A DNA stretch of 64,000 nt from Vitis vinifera (taxonomy: Eukaryota; Streptophyta; Magnoliopsida; Vitales; Vitaceae), in the NCBI RefSeq assembly GCF_030704535.1, contig NC_081819.1, positions 18,944,001-19,008,000 of the forward strand, given 5' to 3'. A program made the position numbers and the translations under genes. Numbering within the stretch: position 1 is the stretch's first letter; each line of letters begins with the position of its first letter. The notes under the pieces are model-generated. The model did no database searches. It saw only the letters and a list, made by a program, of their open reading frames with translations, and was not told the origin of the DNA. Shown here in pieces: positions 16,907 to 27,800 of this stretch.

Positions 16907-18593
16907 ACGAGGGGAACTATAAAGAAGGAGAGAGTGACAAGCGAAATGAAACTGATATTGCAAAAGTGTTTTTCAAAAGTGTTTTTGAAAAGCAAAAAAA
17001 CAAAAAACACACTCAAATGAGACTGGTCATTTCTAGAGCGAGAAAACAGTCTAGGCAGAGATTAAAGTGTGTGATGTCGGACCTCTCTGACACGCCCCTC
17101 AGCCTTTTCGGCAGTCTCGGCAGGCGAAATTCAGATGAAATGCGTGCTCCCCTCTTTCACTTTCCTCCCCTCTGCTCATCCGTGGCTCACACGGCGCTCT
17201 GAGGTGGCGAGTGGCACTTGTTCTTCACGCGTCTTGTCAGTGTGCTTGTCTGGCATGATCTGACACGTCACCCCCTTCAGTTACGTGGGCCCCGATTATC
17301 TACCATGCATTAGGTGGAGCCCTGTTTCGGACTGCCACTGACAGGTGCGCTACTGTTGCGTCAGAAAAGTGTCTGCTTCTGACCCCCTGTTTAACGCTTC
17401 TCTCTGACGGGTTGGGCCGAAGATGAACCCAAGCCCAAGCCTAAAACCGTGCTGGGGTTCAGTTGGGCAATGCTTCCTTCGAGCCCCGGCCCAAACTTTC
17501 CACACAAGACCAGCCGACTTGTGCTGAACCTGAAAATCAGCCCATTTTTAACGTTGTTTACAATAGTGCACGTGTAAAGACAGAAATAGCCCAAAAAGAA
17601 AAGAAAATGAGTCCAAAAGACTTGCACTATAAGACTAATGAGATATGTTATGTAATTTTTATATATGCTCTGAAAACATATTGCCATGCCACGTCAGATT
17701 TCAAAGCTACACTAAGAAGGTAAGAGAGCTGATGGTCAATGAATATGAAAACTTGTCTCTTTAACTTCCAAGTTAACATGCTCTTACTATTATCCTCATG
17801 TTCCAGTTTTGTAACAAGTCAGCAAGTGATGATCTATCTGGCTTTGGTCCAGCCGAGCATTCGAGCTCAATGAGCTGTAATTCTATAAGCCAGCTAAGTC
17901 CCATCATCTTTCAAAGGTGAAAATAATTTATAAACTGAATAAGTTATTTAATTGATTTGTCCACAAAGACACAGGCAAGATTAATAATTCCTCTATAAAT
18001 TTAAGAAGCATATGGGCGGTTGACGAATCTAGGACAACTCATGTTGAAATATTATTCTCGGTGTATAGCAGGCCTCAAATCTAGAGCCCAATTCTATTCA
18101 TTCTAATCCTGCAGAATTGGGCCTACTTTAATTAGGCCCAAAAGGCAAAAGTCAAAGCACCAGGTCAAAGACTCAAAGGCAGCAAAACAATCATCGTATT
18201 CTGTAAGCACGAAGTTACATAAACCAGGGTTGGTTTGAGCCTGGACGCATGAGTTAACAACCGTTATTAAACCCAAGTAACCGTTACTTGAAAATCAAGC
18301 CGTTAAGTTGTAAAAAAACATAAAAAGGTGAGGGGCATCATCGTAATTTAACGTAAAAGGAATGGTGTATGCCAATGCCAGAGTGCCACTGAGTCACCTA
18401 CCTTTAGATTTCCAGCTGTGACAAAAAAATGCTGCTTCTCACATGGCCCCTCCAACCGCTAACTATGGTTAACTTTACTCCACTGCTGTAACCATAGTTA
18501 CCCCCAAATCTCTCTTTTAACTCCTATGTCCTTCTCCCATTTCTTCACTCTCTCTCCCTCACCCACAGCTCTGCCAAGTTGCTAACGTCCACC
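16907..18593. other. Divergent intergenic region between GRF (-) and FLA1-like (+)
   Basis: The two genes are head to head, so this ~1.7 kb holds both promoters. I see no coding sequence. A strong inverted repeat near the FLA gene is listed separately. Confidence 0.5.
18460..18500. promoter_or_regulatory. 12-bp inverted repeat upstream of FLA1-like gene
   Basis: TAACTATGGTTA at 18460-18471 is the exact reverse complement of TAACCATAGTTA at 18489-18500, with a 17-bp spacer. Each arm holds an AACCATAG-like core resembling MYB-type elements. It lies 94-134 bp before the ATG. A regulatory role is inference. Confidence 0.4.
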
Positions 18594-19844
18594 ATGGGTG
18601 CATTACACCTCCTCGTCTTGGCTCTCTCCACGCTCGCCGTTTCCGTCAGAGCTCACAATATTACCGATATGCTCTCTCCCTTCCCGGAGTACAGCCTCTA
18701 CAACAGCTACCTCAGCCAAACTAAGCTTGCCGACGAGATCAACAGTCGCCAAACACTCACCTGCCTTGTCCTCAACAATGCCGCTATGTCTGCGCTGGCC
18801 GGGAAACACCCCCTCTCCGTCATCAAAAAGGCTCTCATGCTCCTCGTGGTTTTGGACTACTACGACGGCAAAAAGCTCCACGAAATCTCCGATGGCACCA
18901 CTCTTTCCACCACTCTCTACCAAACCACCGGTAATGCTCCTGGTAATCTTGGTTTTGTAAACATTACAGATCTGAAAGGTGGCAAGGTCGGTTTCGGCTC
19001 GGCGGCTCCCGGCTCCAAGCTTGACTCGAGTTACACGAAGAGTGTTAAGCAGATCCCGTACAATATCTCGGTTCTTGAGATCAGCGCGCCGATCATTGCG
19101 CCGGGGCTTCTGACGGCTCCGGCTCCGTCGGCTTCTGATGTGAACATTACGGGTTTGCTTGAGAAAGCTGGATGCAAGACGTTTGCGTCGTTGCTTGTGT
19201 CGACTGGTGTGATCAAGATCTATGAGTCAGCGGTGGAGAAAGGTTTAACTGTTTTCGCGCCTAATGATGAGGCTTTCAAAGCTGATGGTGTGCCTGATCT
19301 GACCAAGCTCACCAATGCTGAGCTGGTGACGCTTTTGCAGTATCATGCTGTCGCTGCATACAGTCCGATAGGGTCGTTGAAGACTAGCAAAGATCCGATC
19401 AGCACGCTTGCAACTAGCGGCGCAGGGAAGTACGATCTGACAGTGTCCACCGCCGGAGATTCCGTTACCCTGAAGACCGGCGTGGACTCGTCCAGAGTAG
19501 CCGACACCGTGCTTGACGCTACGCCACTCTGCCTCTTCACCGTTGACAACTTACTCCTCCCGACCGAGTTGTTCGGAAAATCTCCATCTCCGGCACCTGC
19601 ACCGGAACCAGTGTCATCCCCCTCCCCAACTCCAGCGGTCTCTCCAAGCCCGTCACCAGCTGCCGAAGCACCTACACCCGTCTCCTCCCCTCCAGCTCCA
19701 CCGATGGAGTCGCCGGAAGGCTCTCCGTCAGATGCCCCTGCTGAATCAGAAAACAGCACGACGGACAAATCGGCCGTCGACGTCACCGCTCCGGCAGTGT
19801 TGAAACTACTCGCCACGGTCATTTTCACGGTTCTGTTGTCCTGA
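18594..19844 (+). CDS. FLA1: Fasciclin-like arabinogalactan protein, FLA1-like
   Basis: This is a GPI-anchored cell-wall/plasma-membrane glycoprotein of 416 residues, intronless. A signal peptide (residues ~1-21, [15 protein letters not shown]) precedes FAS1 domain 1 (about 22-165, with [13 protein letters not shown] and [16 protein letters not shown]). FAS1 domain 2 (about 188-325) contains [20 protein letters not shown] and the YHA motif. An arabinogalactan-type Pro/Ser/Ala stretch (about 330-385, with repeated SPSPAPAP-like units) and a C-terminal hydrophobic GPI-anchor signal ending FTVLLS follow. Sequence and architecture match Arabidopsis FLA1 (two FAS1 domains) closely. The ATG at 18594 is in strong context (ACCATGG). 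Several N-x-S/T sites (e.g. NIT, NIS) are present. FLA1 in Arabidopsis affects root and shoot regeneration (family knowledge). Confidence 0.93.
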   Translation: MGALHLLVLALSTLAVSVRAHNITDMLSPFPEYSLYNSYLSQTKLADEINSRQTLTCLVLNNAAMSALAGKHPLSVIKKALMLLVVLDYYDGKKLHEISDGTTLSTTLYQTTGNAPGNLGFVNITDLKGGKVGFGSAAPGSKLDSSYTKSVKQIPYNISVLEISAPIIAPGLLTAPAPSASDVNITGLLEKAGCKTFASLLVSTGVIKIYESAVEKGLTVFAPNDEAFKADGVPDLTKLTNAELVTLLQYHAVAAYSPIGSLKTSKDPISTLATSGAGKYDLTVSTAGDSVTLKTGVDSSRVADTVLDATPLCLFTVDNLLLPTELFGKSPSPAPAPEPVSSPSPTPAVSPSPSPAAEAPTPVSSPPAPPMESPEGSPSDAPAESENSTTDKSAVDVTAPAVLKLLATVIFTVLLS

Positions 19845-22800
19845 ATAGTAATTTCCTTGGATTGTTAATTTATTTCACTTTATTTTTCCACGGTTTTCCC
19901 TTTTTCTTACTTTCAGCTTGGGTAGAGAGTTTTTTGTTCTTTTGTTTTTAATTTATTTTCAACAATATTTATGGTTGGGGTGGGGTGCAGCGATGAAGCT
20001 GCGCATTTTAGCAGCACAGGGCAGTGGAAATGATAGTGAGGACAGTGGACACAGGGGTTGTTGATTGTATTTGTTCAGCTTTTTTTCTATGAGAAACATG
20101 TTGTTATTATCGGGTGTTTCGCACTGTATTATTTTAATCCAAAATTTTCTTGGATATAGCCATGATGGGTGGAAACCAAGGGCGTGGATTGCAGGATCTG
20201 ACAGGAGCCATGTGATGGCATGTGGACCACCGTTTTCCCCACTCGCATTCAGTGGCAGCCATCTATGGATTAAACAGCGTTCATTTTCTCCGCGTAGCCA
20301 CTTATTTTGGCCAGTGATAATGGCTTCTTCTTTCTTTTAAAAAAAAAAATTGTCGGTGAGGACAGAGAATGCCCAAAGATTCTTGTCTTTAAAATGTGGT
20401 GTTATGCTTATAAATAGAAATTAAAACCATGAATGGTCTAGATTGGAGGAGACCTCCAAATCATGTATTAACGAGAAGTCACTGGAACCTTCCCGAACAA
20501 AAGACCTCAATTGAAACGGACGAGTTTGTGAGAAAACTAAATAAAATCAGAGTGTGGAGGTGGAGTCCAGTTATTATTACCTGGCATTTATTAGGTTTTG
20601 GCCTCTCCCTCTGGTTTTTGCTATGTGGTCCACCTAATAACACTGGGTGATGAATCGAGGTGTTCTTGATTTGGAACATACAAGCTGGGCCAACTGAAAA
20701 TAAATTTGCTCACATCCATCCAAAATATTTATATTTATTAGGAAATTGTTAGGTCACGGATTTATGGTCAAATCCAACCATGAATTAAGCTACAATATAT
20801 AAGATCAAGATAGAAAATAAATGGACTCAAGGTATTATTCAATAAGATGAAAGTAGGGTACCAAATGATAAGATCAAATTGCATACATGTGATTATTTTT
20901 ATTTTTCAATGGGTGCCAAATAATAAAATCTAAGTTATTCAACTATAGTGTAAATACATTGATTAAGGTATAAATAAATGATACCAAAATAAATAAATTC
21001 AATTGGACCAAAATATAAATGAGGTACAAAATATTTTTTTTGTTTTGATAAATAAAGAGTTTAAATTGAATTAAGAAGAGCTATCAAAAGAGCCGTTGCA
21101 ACAGTGAACTAGAAACAAATCTCCTTTGACCATCAAGATCTGAATAAAGGAAAAATAAAATAATGTCTTAAACAAGTACCCGATCATTCAAAAAAAACTT
21201 ATTAAAATCGATAGATAATCATCTATAAACAATTTAAACTCTCACTAAAGATATTAAATAAAATCCTTTTTGACCTATGCAAATAAAAAAACTTCATTAT
21301 CGAATATAATTTTGTTTCTTATCTTCCGAAACCATTCAGAATAAACACGAAAAGTTTGTTCTTCAAACCTTCTTATGTTTTTTGTCCACAAAAAAGCTAT
21401 ATCACTCCGATAGAGTCTTTGTAATTTATGAAGATAACGCCTAAGATATCCAAAAAGTATAAAAAGTAATTCTCATAAAACCCTTATTTTTTCACAACGA
21501 AGAGGATATGATCATTGTGATATTAAGTATAATGAACCTTACTAATGTGAGGAGGCTATGAGTTGGAACCCATTAGTAAAAATAGAATTCTATGATTTTG
21601 AAAACAAAATCTACCCATTGTTTTGGATCACCGACAAGGTATAAAAAAGATATATAAATTTAAACTCCTTCATTAAATATGAAAAAATCCCTCAAAACTA
21701 TTGACCTAATTGGCTTGGTTTCAACCACAGAACCTTGTTGACCCTCAAAATTCTATAAAACCCATTTCCCAAACATTAAAAAAAACAGAGACTTGGACAT
21801 GGGAATATTCCAAAAGGAATAAGCAATTCATCTGCATATAAATAGATATGACCAATGACAAAACTCTGTTTGTATGATAATGGTGTCTGGCTTTGCCACA
21901 GTTGGATCCCACTACCAGGATCATGGTAGGGCATATCTCAAAGTGTGTGGTGTGTAATGGATATTTGGGTTTATCTTCAAGTCAAATTTCGAAATAGAGT
22001 TACTAGAAACCATCAAGTGCAGCTTCAAATTCAAGGAAAATGCTAAGCTAGTTCCTAGAAAAAGAAGTGGAGCTTCAAATTCAAGGAAAATGTTAGAAAT
22101 GTCGTATCTATAAAACAAAATATTCGATGGTGGAATATGGGTACAAACTTAACTCCATTCACCACTACGACACGAACCCACATATTTTTCATGGATTTTG
22201 ATTGATTATTAACGAGTTTTTGTTGATGTCGAGTCAACTGGATTCAGATCCGTCCAATTTCATTGGAGTTTGATGAACTTTTTCCCTACACAGAAGGATG
22301 GTCGGGGCATGCCCCTCTAAAGCTTAAGTCATAAATCAACGAGGATAACTCTAATTATTTTTAGGGAGAAAATGAGTGTATGTGTATACCTTGTTCGTGC
22401 TTCTTAAGGGGTTTATATAGAGTTGATAGCACTGTTATTATCTTTCTTGTAATGATGATTGCCCGGCAAAAATCGAGCCTTGATAGGACAATCAATGTCG
22501 TTATTGTGGCGCATATTGGGCAATCACATCTAGTAAGGGCGACTAATTGGTGTCATTTGTTGACCGTCATGCCAAAATCTCGAATTGTGTAGCTGACTGT
22601 CCTTTTAGTTTGTCAATGTTTGAGATTGTGTGTAACAATTAATTAACATTGACTTTTGGATGTAAATGACGTCTAGTCCGCCGCTTAGACGTCAGGCGTT
22701 TAGGCTGTCACTCAAACATCAGGCATCTAGTCCGACGCTCAAACATCAGGCATCTAAACTGACGCTCAAATATCAGGTGCGGTTGACCACGTATGACATA

Positions 22801-24800
22801 AATCTTGAAGACTTAACTGGATTGATTTACCTGTTTGACAGATCCAGCTAGTTTGGTCTGTCCATTCCGTCTGACATTGTGGAAGAAGGAAAATTTCTCA
22901 CTTCTGGTGCCAAATGAAACTTATCTTGGTTTAGACAAAGTGATCCCAGATGGGTTATATGTTTGCCTTAGTCAACCAAAGAGTCTTGAGTCTGAGAATG
23001 ACACATGGAGGGAAGCCCCGCAATTTTGATCAACACATATAACCTGTTTAATAAACAAATAATTTTTGAATCAATATGCATAATATGAATTCAACCATTT
23101 AATAATTTTATTATTAACTTAATTATATATTTAAATTATTTAATTCATATTTGATTCATTTTAAATTTGCTTTTAAATAAATATGTTAATTAAATTATAA
23201 ACATGTTTTATCGAAAAATTAATCATATAAACATATATAAACCTAACTCGATTAAGATGACTTGATTATTAAATAAATAATACGACGTATTATTTCTTTA
23301 ATAATTAAGTAATATTTAAGTATATGTTTTTTATACAATTATTATTCAGTTGGGTTTAAGTTGAGTTATATAATAAAATACCTAAACTTTGACACAACAT
23401 GAAACACACGATCCACCAACACGAATTGTCACCATATTACAAATGAATAGAATTAAGATATAAAGATGCAAATAAATAAAATTAAGATATAAATAATAAA
23501 ACCTACAAATGGATAAGTTTACTTTGGTTTAGTGTTTTTTTTTTCTTTCAGTTTCTCAATTTGACGGTGGCATTGGCTGTGTGATGAATCAGATGGGAAC
23601 TGGAAAGGGGTAATTTGGATTGAGGCCGAATTTGGGATTTTACTTCAAAAAATAAAATAAAATAAAATTGCAAGGCAAAATAATTTAAAAATAAATAAAA
23701 AATGCCAACTCGTTTATTTTAAATAAAATTTATTTTAATACAAATTTAAAATATTTAAAATTCGGTGACAATAATTACCCAGTGAACTCTCCGTCTGAAA
23801 GTCCTATACAATCTATCCTATACAATATTTGCTTTCTTAAAACAGAAAAAATAAAGCATGCTTGTTGAGTATTTTTGAAAACGGTTTAAAATATAATTTT
23901 TGACAACAGTTTTTGAAAATAATTCTTTAATCTTTAGTAAAACAAAAATCGATTTAGAAACATAAATATTTTTAAATATATTTTAAAAATAATTTTTATA
24001 TCTAATATTTTATTTTTTATCATTCAAAAAGATGTTTTATACTATTCCGTCACAGTCTTTTTAGTTTATATTAATTATTTGTTAAAAATAAAAATGTATT
24101 TTATTTTATTTTAAAAAATATAATTTGAAACACTAAAAGAAAGAATAACTTGTTGGAAAAAGTATTGTAATTTTTATATAATATATAAGAAGTTTTTTAG
24201 ACTTTCTTAGGTTGATAATGATTTTTAAATATTATCTTTTCAAATTTGGAGTATTATCAAATTTTTACTATCTTAAATTTTAAATTTTTAAAAGTAATTA
24301 CTTAATATTTTGATAAATGCACGTTTTAACCCTTATGAGTTCATAATTTTATCAAAATTTTCCCTTGAAAATGATAAATAAAAAGGGTAGGGATGGTATA
24401 TAATAAAACCTCGGTAAAATATTTAAAAAAAATATTTTTAAGAGAATCATAATATTTTTTTTAGAAAATATTATAAGTGAATTTTTATTTTTTTTAAATT
24501 TTACTAAATATTTTATTTTTTTTAAATACTTTTTATGATAAAAGCATTTTTTTAATGATTAAAAGTAATAGTAATTTTACTAATTTATATATAAATTAAA
24601 ATGATTCTTTGAAATTTATCTAAAAATGATAATCACTTTTAAAATTTATTTAAAAAAATTTTAATTAATTTTTTTAAAATAAAATTGGAAATGATTTTTA
24701 AAGAGGAATTTAAAGCGACGTCGTTTAAATTCTATTCATCTAGGCAACTACTCGAGAGTCAAGAGGCAAAAAAGCAAAGCATAGCCGCAAGGGGACGTCG
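19845..24800. other. Long AT-rich intergenic region
   Basis: About 5 kb lies between the FLA1-like and VMS1-like genes. It is very AT-rich from about 23040 to 24700. I found no gene, tRNA or complete transposon. Short open frames lack any recognisable family. A small 27-bp tandem repeat (separate entry) is the only ordered structure seen. Confidence 0.5.
22671..22778. repeat. Four-copy tandem repeat, 27-bp unit
   Basis: Units start at 22671, 22698, 22725 and 22752 and share a core like TCTAGTCCGACGCTCAAACATCAGGC without its last bases, diverged by several substitutions each. It is GC-richer than its surroundings. The origin is unknown; it may be the relic of a transposon's internal repeat. 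Confidence 0.7.
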
Positions 24801-27800
24801 ATGGCAATGGCGAAGGGCAATCAACAGCAAGAGAAACGACACCGTTCCATCTTCGACCTTCCTACAACCTTCTTGTACTCCTGTCGTCTCCTTCCTTCTT
24901 CTTCTTCTTCGTCGTATTCTGCAAATCTTTTTTCAGAAACGAAGGCTGCGTCTCCAAGCTCAACTCTCGAAACCCTAGACGAGTCCAAGAAGTTGGAGCA
25001 CAGTGCTAATACTTCTCTGTCCAGATGGTCCTGCAACACCTGCAAGTCCGAGTTCGACTCCCTCCAAGACCAACGCTCCCATTTCAAATCCGATGTTCAT
25101 CGGTTCAATGTAAGAACTCTGCGTTTCTGTCCCCAAATTTTGATTTTTGCCATCATAACAATGGAAAAGTCTAGGTTTAGATGCGTTTTCAATAATGGAC
25201 GGTGGCGCTCTCGTTCTCCTATTGCTCAATTGAGCTCATTGGCTGCAATGTTTCCTGTAAAATCTTATAATTTGACTAAGATTTTGTTTATAAAACCAGG
25301 GGCTCATGCGTGCAACACTCGGAATGGAAAGCAAAAATTGGAATTTTGGAATTGTGAAATTATGTTCAATTATTTAGATTTATGATGGTGAATTGTAAAG
25401 TTTTTGTCTTCGTTGATCCTGAATTCGAAAATCATTTTTTTTTTTTTTTTATAGATTTTGATGCTTTATTTATTTTATTTTTGCTAAAGCTTCTGTCTTT
25501 TTGTAATGAATGAAAAACCATGATACACTGTTCTTATTTATTCAAATATCTGAATGAAAAAACTGATATATCTATCGCTCTTTTGGGCATGTTTTGTAAG
25601 ATAGTTGCAAAGTTTAAGAGTTGAACTGATTTTATTCTATCAGAAGTGTCAGTCCCAGAAGTTGCACTGAATTACTGTATTGTCAGAGAAGCAAGTCTGA
25701 GACTGTGTAACGAGAGTGTCATTGTTCTTACATTTATTAAGAACATTTAACTATTATGTGTAAGCTAGGTCCATCTTGAAGTTTTAGATAAAAAAATTTC
25801 CTGTTTCTGACCAAGCAAACAGTTTCATTGTTGTTTCCCCAATCATTTTCATTGCATTTATTTGTTAATATATTTTCTCAGGTAAAGTTGAGCATCGCCG
25901 GAAAGGGTATTGTGAAAGAGGAAGACTTTGATGAGCTAACTGCAGATACTTTGTTCAAAGACTATGATATATCGAGTATATCAGGATCAGAAGATGAAGT
26001 TGACAAGAGATGTTGGGCCCAGAATGACATGCACAAGGGTTCAGATGACAATGTTAAACGAAAGCTATTTATTCAGCTTCAGACAGGGGAGAAAGTTTCA
26101 CTTTGGAAGTGTTTAGTTTTGGATGAATCTGAAAATATTTCATATGAGAACGACCCTGGTTGTTGCATGCCATGTTTGAAAGAGAGTGATGTGATTGAGA
26201 AGTTGAAAACTGTGATCCACGAGCCTAGGGATAATACCCATTTGAGGGTTGTGTTGCTTGCTAGTGGTGGGCATTTTGCTGGCTGTGTCTTTGATGGTAA
26301 CTCTGTTGTGGCTCACAGAACATTCCACAGGTTAGTGTTCCTCTTTACTTGATTCAATCATCCAAATAAGGGTAATGGAGATAAAAAGGTGAACTGTATC
26401 ACCATCAACTTTATCACCATCTGATTTTTCTTCATTTCCAGTGGTCATCGCAGGGTAATAGTGTAATACCTCCTGTTATTTAGTATTCCTAAATTTAGCA
26501 CTATACCACTGATTTTCCATTTTCTAGAGTTGACTGGGTTTCTTTTCTGCCTTTTTTTTTCTTTTCCTAATGAAGTCACTGATATACGTAGTTGGGTATC
26601 TTTTAATGAAGGACCTTCAGTGGTCATTGGCAACATCATATGCAATTCTGTGATCGAGATGTTAGACCTGTGTATAATTTCATGATTTATGCGTTACCAA
26701 TACCAAGTGATAGATAATATTTAGAATTGTTATAATAATTTCTTCTTAATTATTTATTTATTCTTTTGATCCTTATGATATCTTTCATCCTTATTTTTCA
26801 ATTATCTAGTCTTATCCAAATGCGCAGGAATTTGAACTGATACCCAGAAAAGTAGATAGGTCTGAATTTGAACATGATTCTATCTACTACCTTGAGCTGA
26901 CTTGGCACAATTGGGAATCACAACCACAGCATTGGGATTTGGAGTCTGTTAAGTTTGCCTTGGACCTAGTGGGGATAGCATTTCCTAAAATTGATTTAAT
27001 GTTGAGCAGTCCAATCATTTGAACACACACATATACATGTAGTATGGCATCCATCTTCCTTTAACAACATTGAGGAACTACCAAATCTGGTCAAACTATC
27101 GTCAATTATATTCATATTGACATTGGCTACCTCCAAGAGGATTAGGTCTTCTGATCAAAAAAAAAAAAAAAGAGGATTAGGTCTTGAAATAGTACATCTT
27201 GACATTGGCTACTTACAAGAGGATCAAGTCTTGATCTGTGTGCTATTTCACTCTTTCAGGGATGTTTGCTTACAATTTAATTGTCTCATGCAGCAAGTGA
27301 GAGAGTAGTGAGAAAATATTCTTCAAAAAGAAAAGAAATCTGGTTATGTTATATTGGAACTTGGTCATATGGTAGTTCCTAACTAGGATTATGTATTGAT
27401 GGTCCATCTTTGTGCTTAGTTGGGAACTTCTTCTTCTTTTTAAAAGCGAGTCTGAATTGGGTGACTATGTTTTACCAAATTACAAGGCGTGCTAAATTGA
27501 TTTCACAGTCACCTTTGGGTGGCTTGCTTTCTCTCTCCTAAAAGCAGTAGCTTACAGGTCAGACCCAGAAATAAATGACATATTTTTCCCATTCTCTGTG
27601 CAATAGCAATATTGGTAGAGTAAACGGGTTTTCCGCTTGTGTAACTATGATGAAAGTGAAAGAATATTTTAATTTTTTAATGGAAGAAAAATCCAAAAAT
27701 GTCATTTTAAAAGTTAAGATATAGAGCTTTTGAAGATCTCTTTACTTGTTTGCAATCATACAAACAACGGATGTACTGTTAATCAGTTTCCAACAGTTGT

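Noticed and set aside
18603-18923. 106-codon minus-strand frame and a longer one at 19343-19828
   Set aside because: Both are mirror frames of the FLA1-like coding sequence, created by its codon bias and Pro/Ser/Ala repeats.
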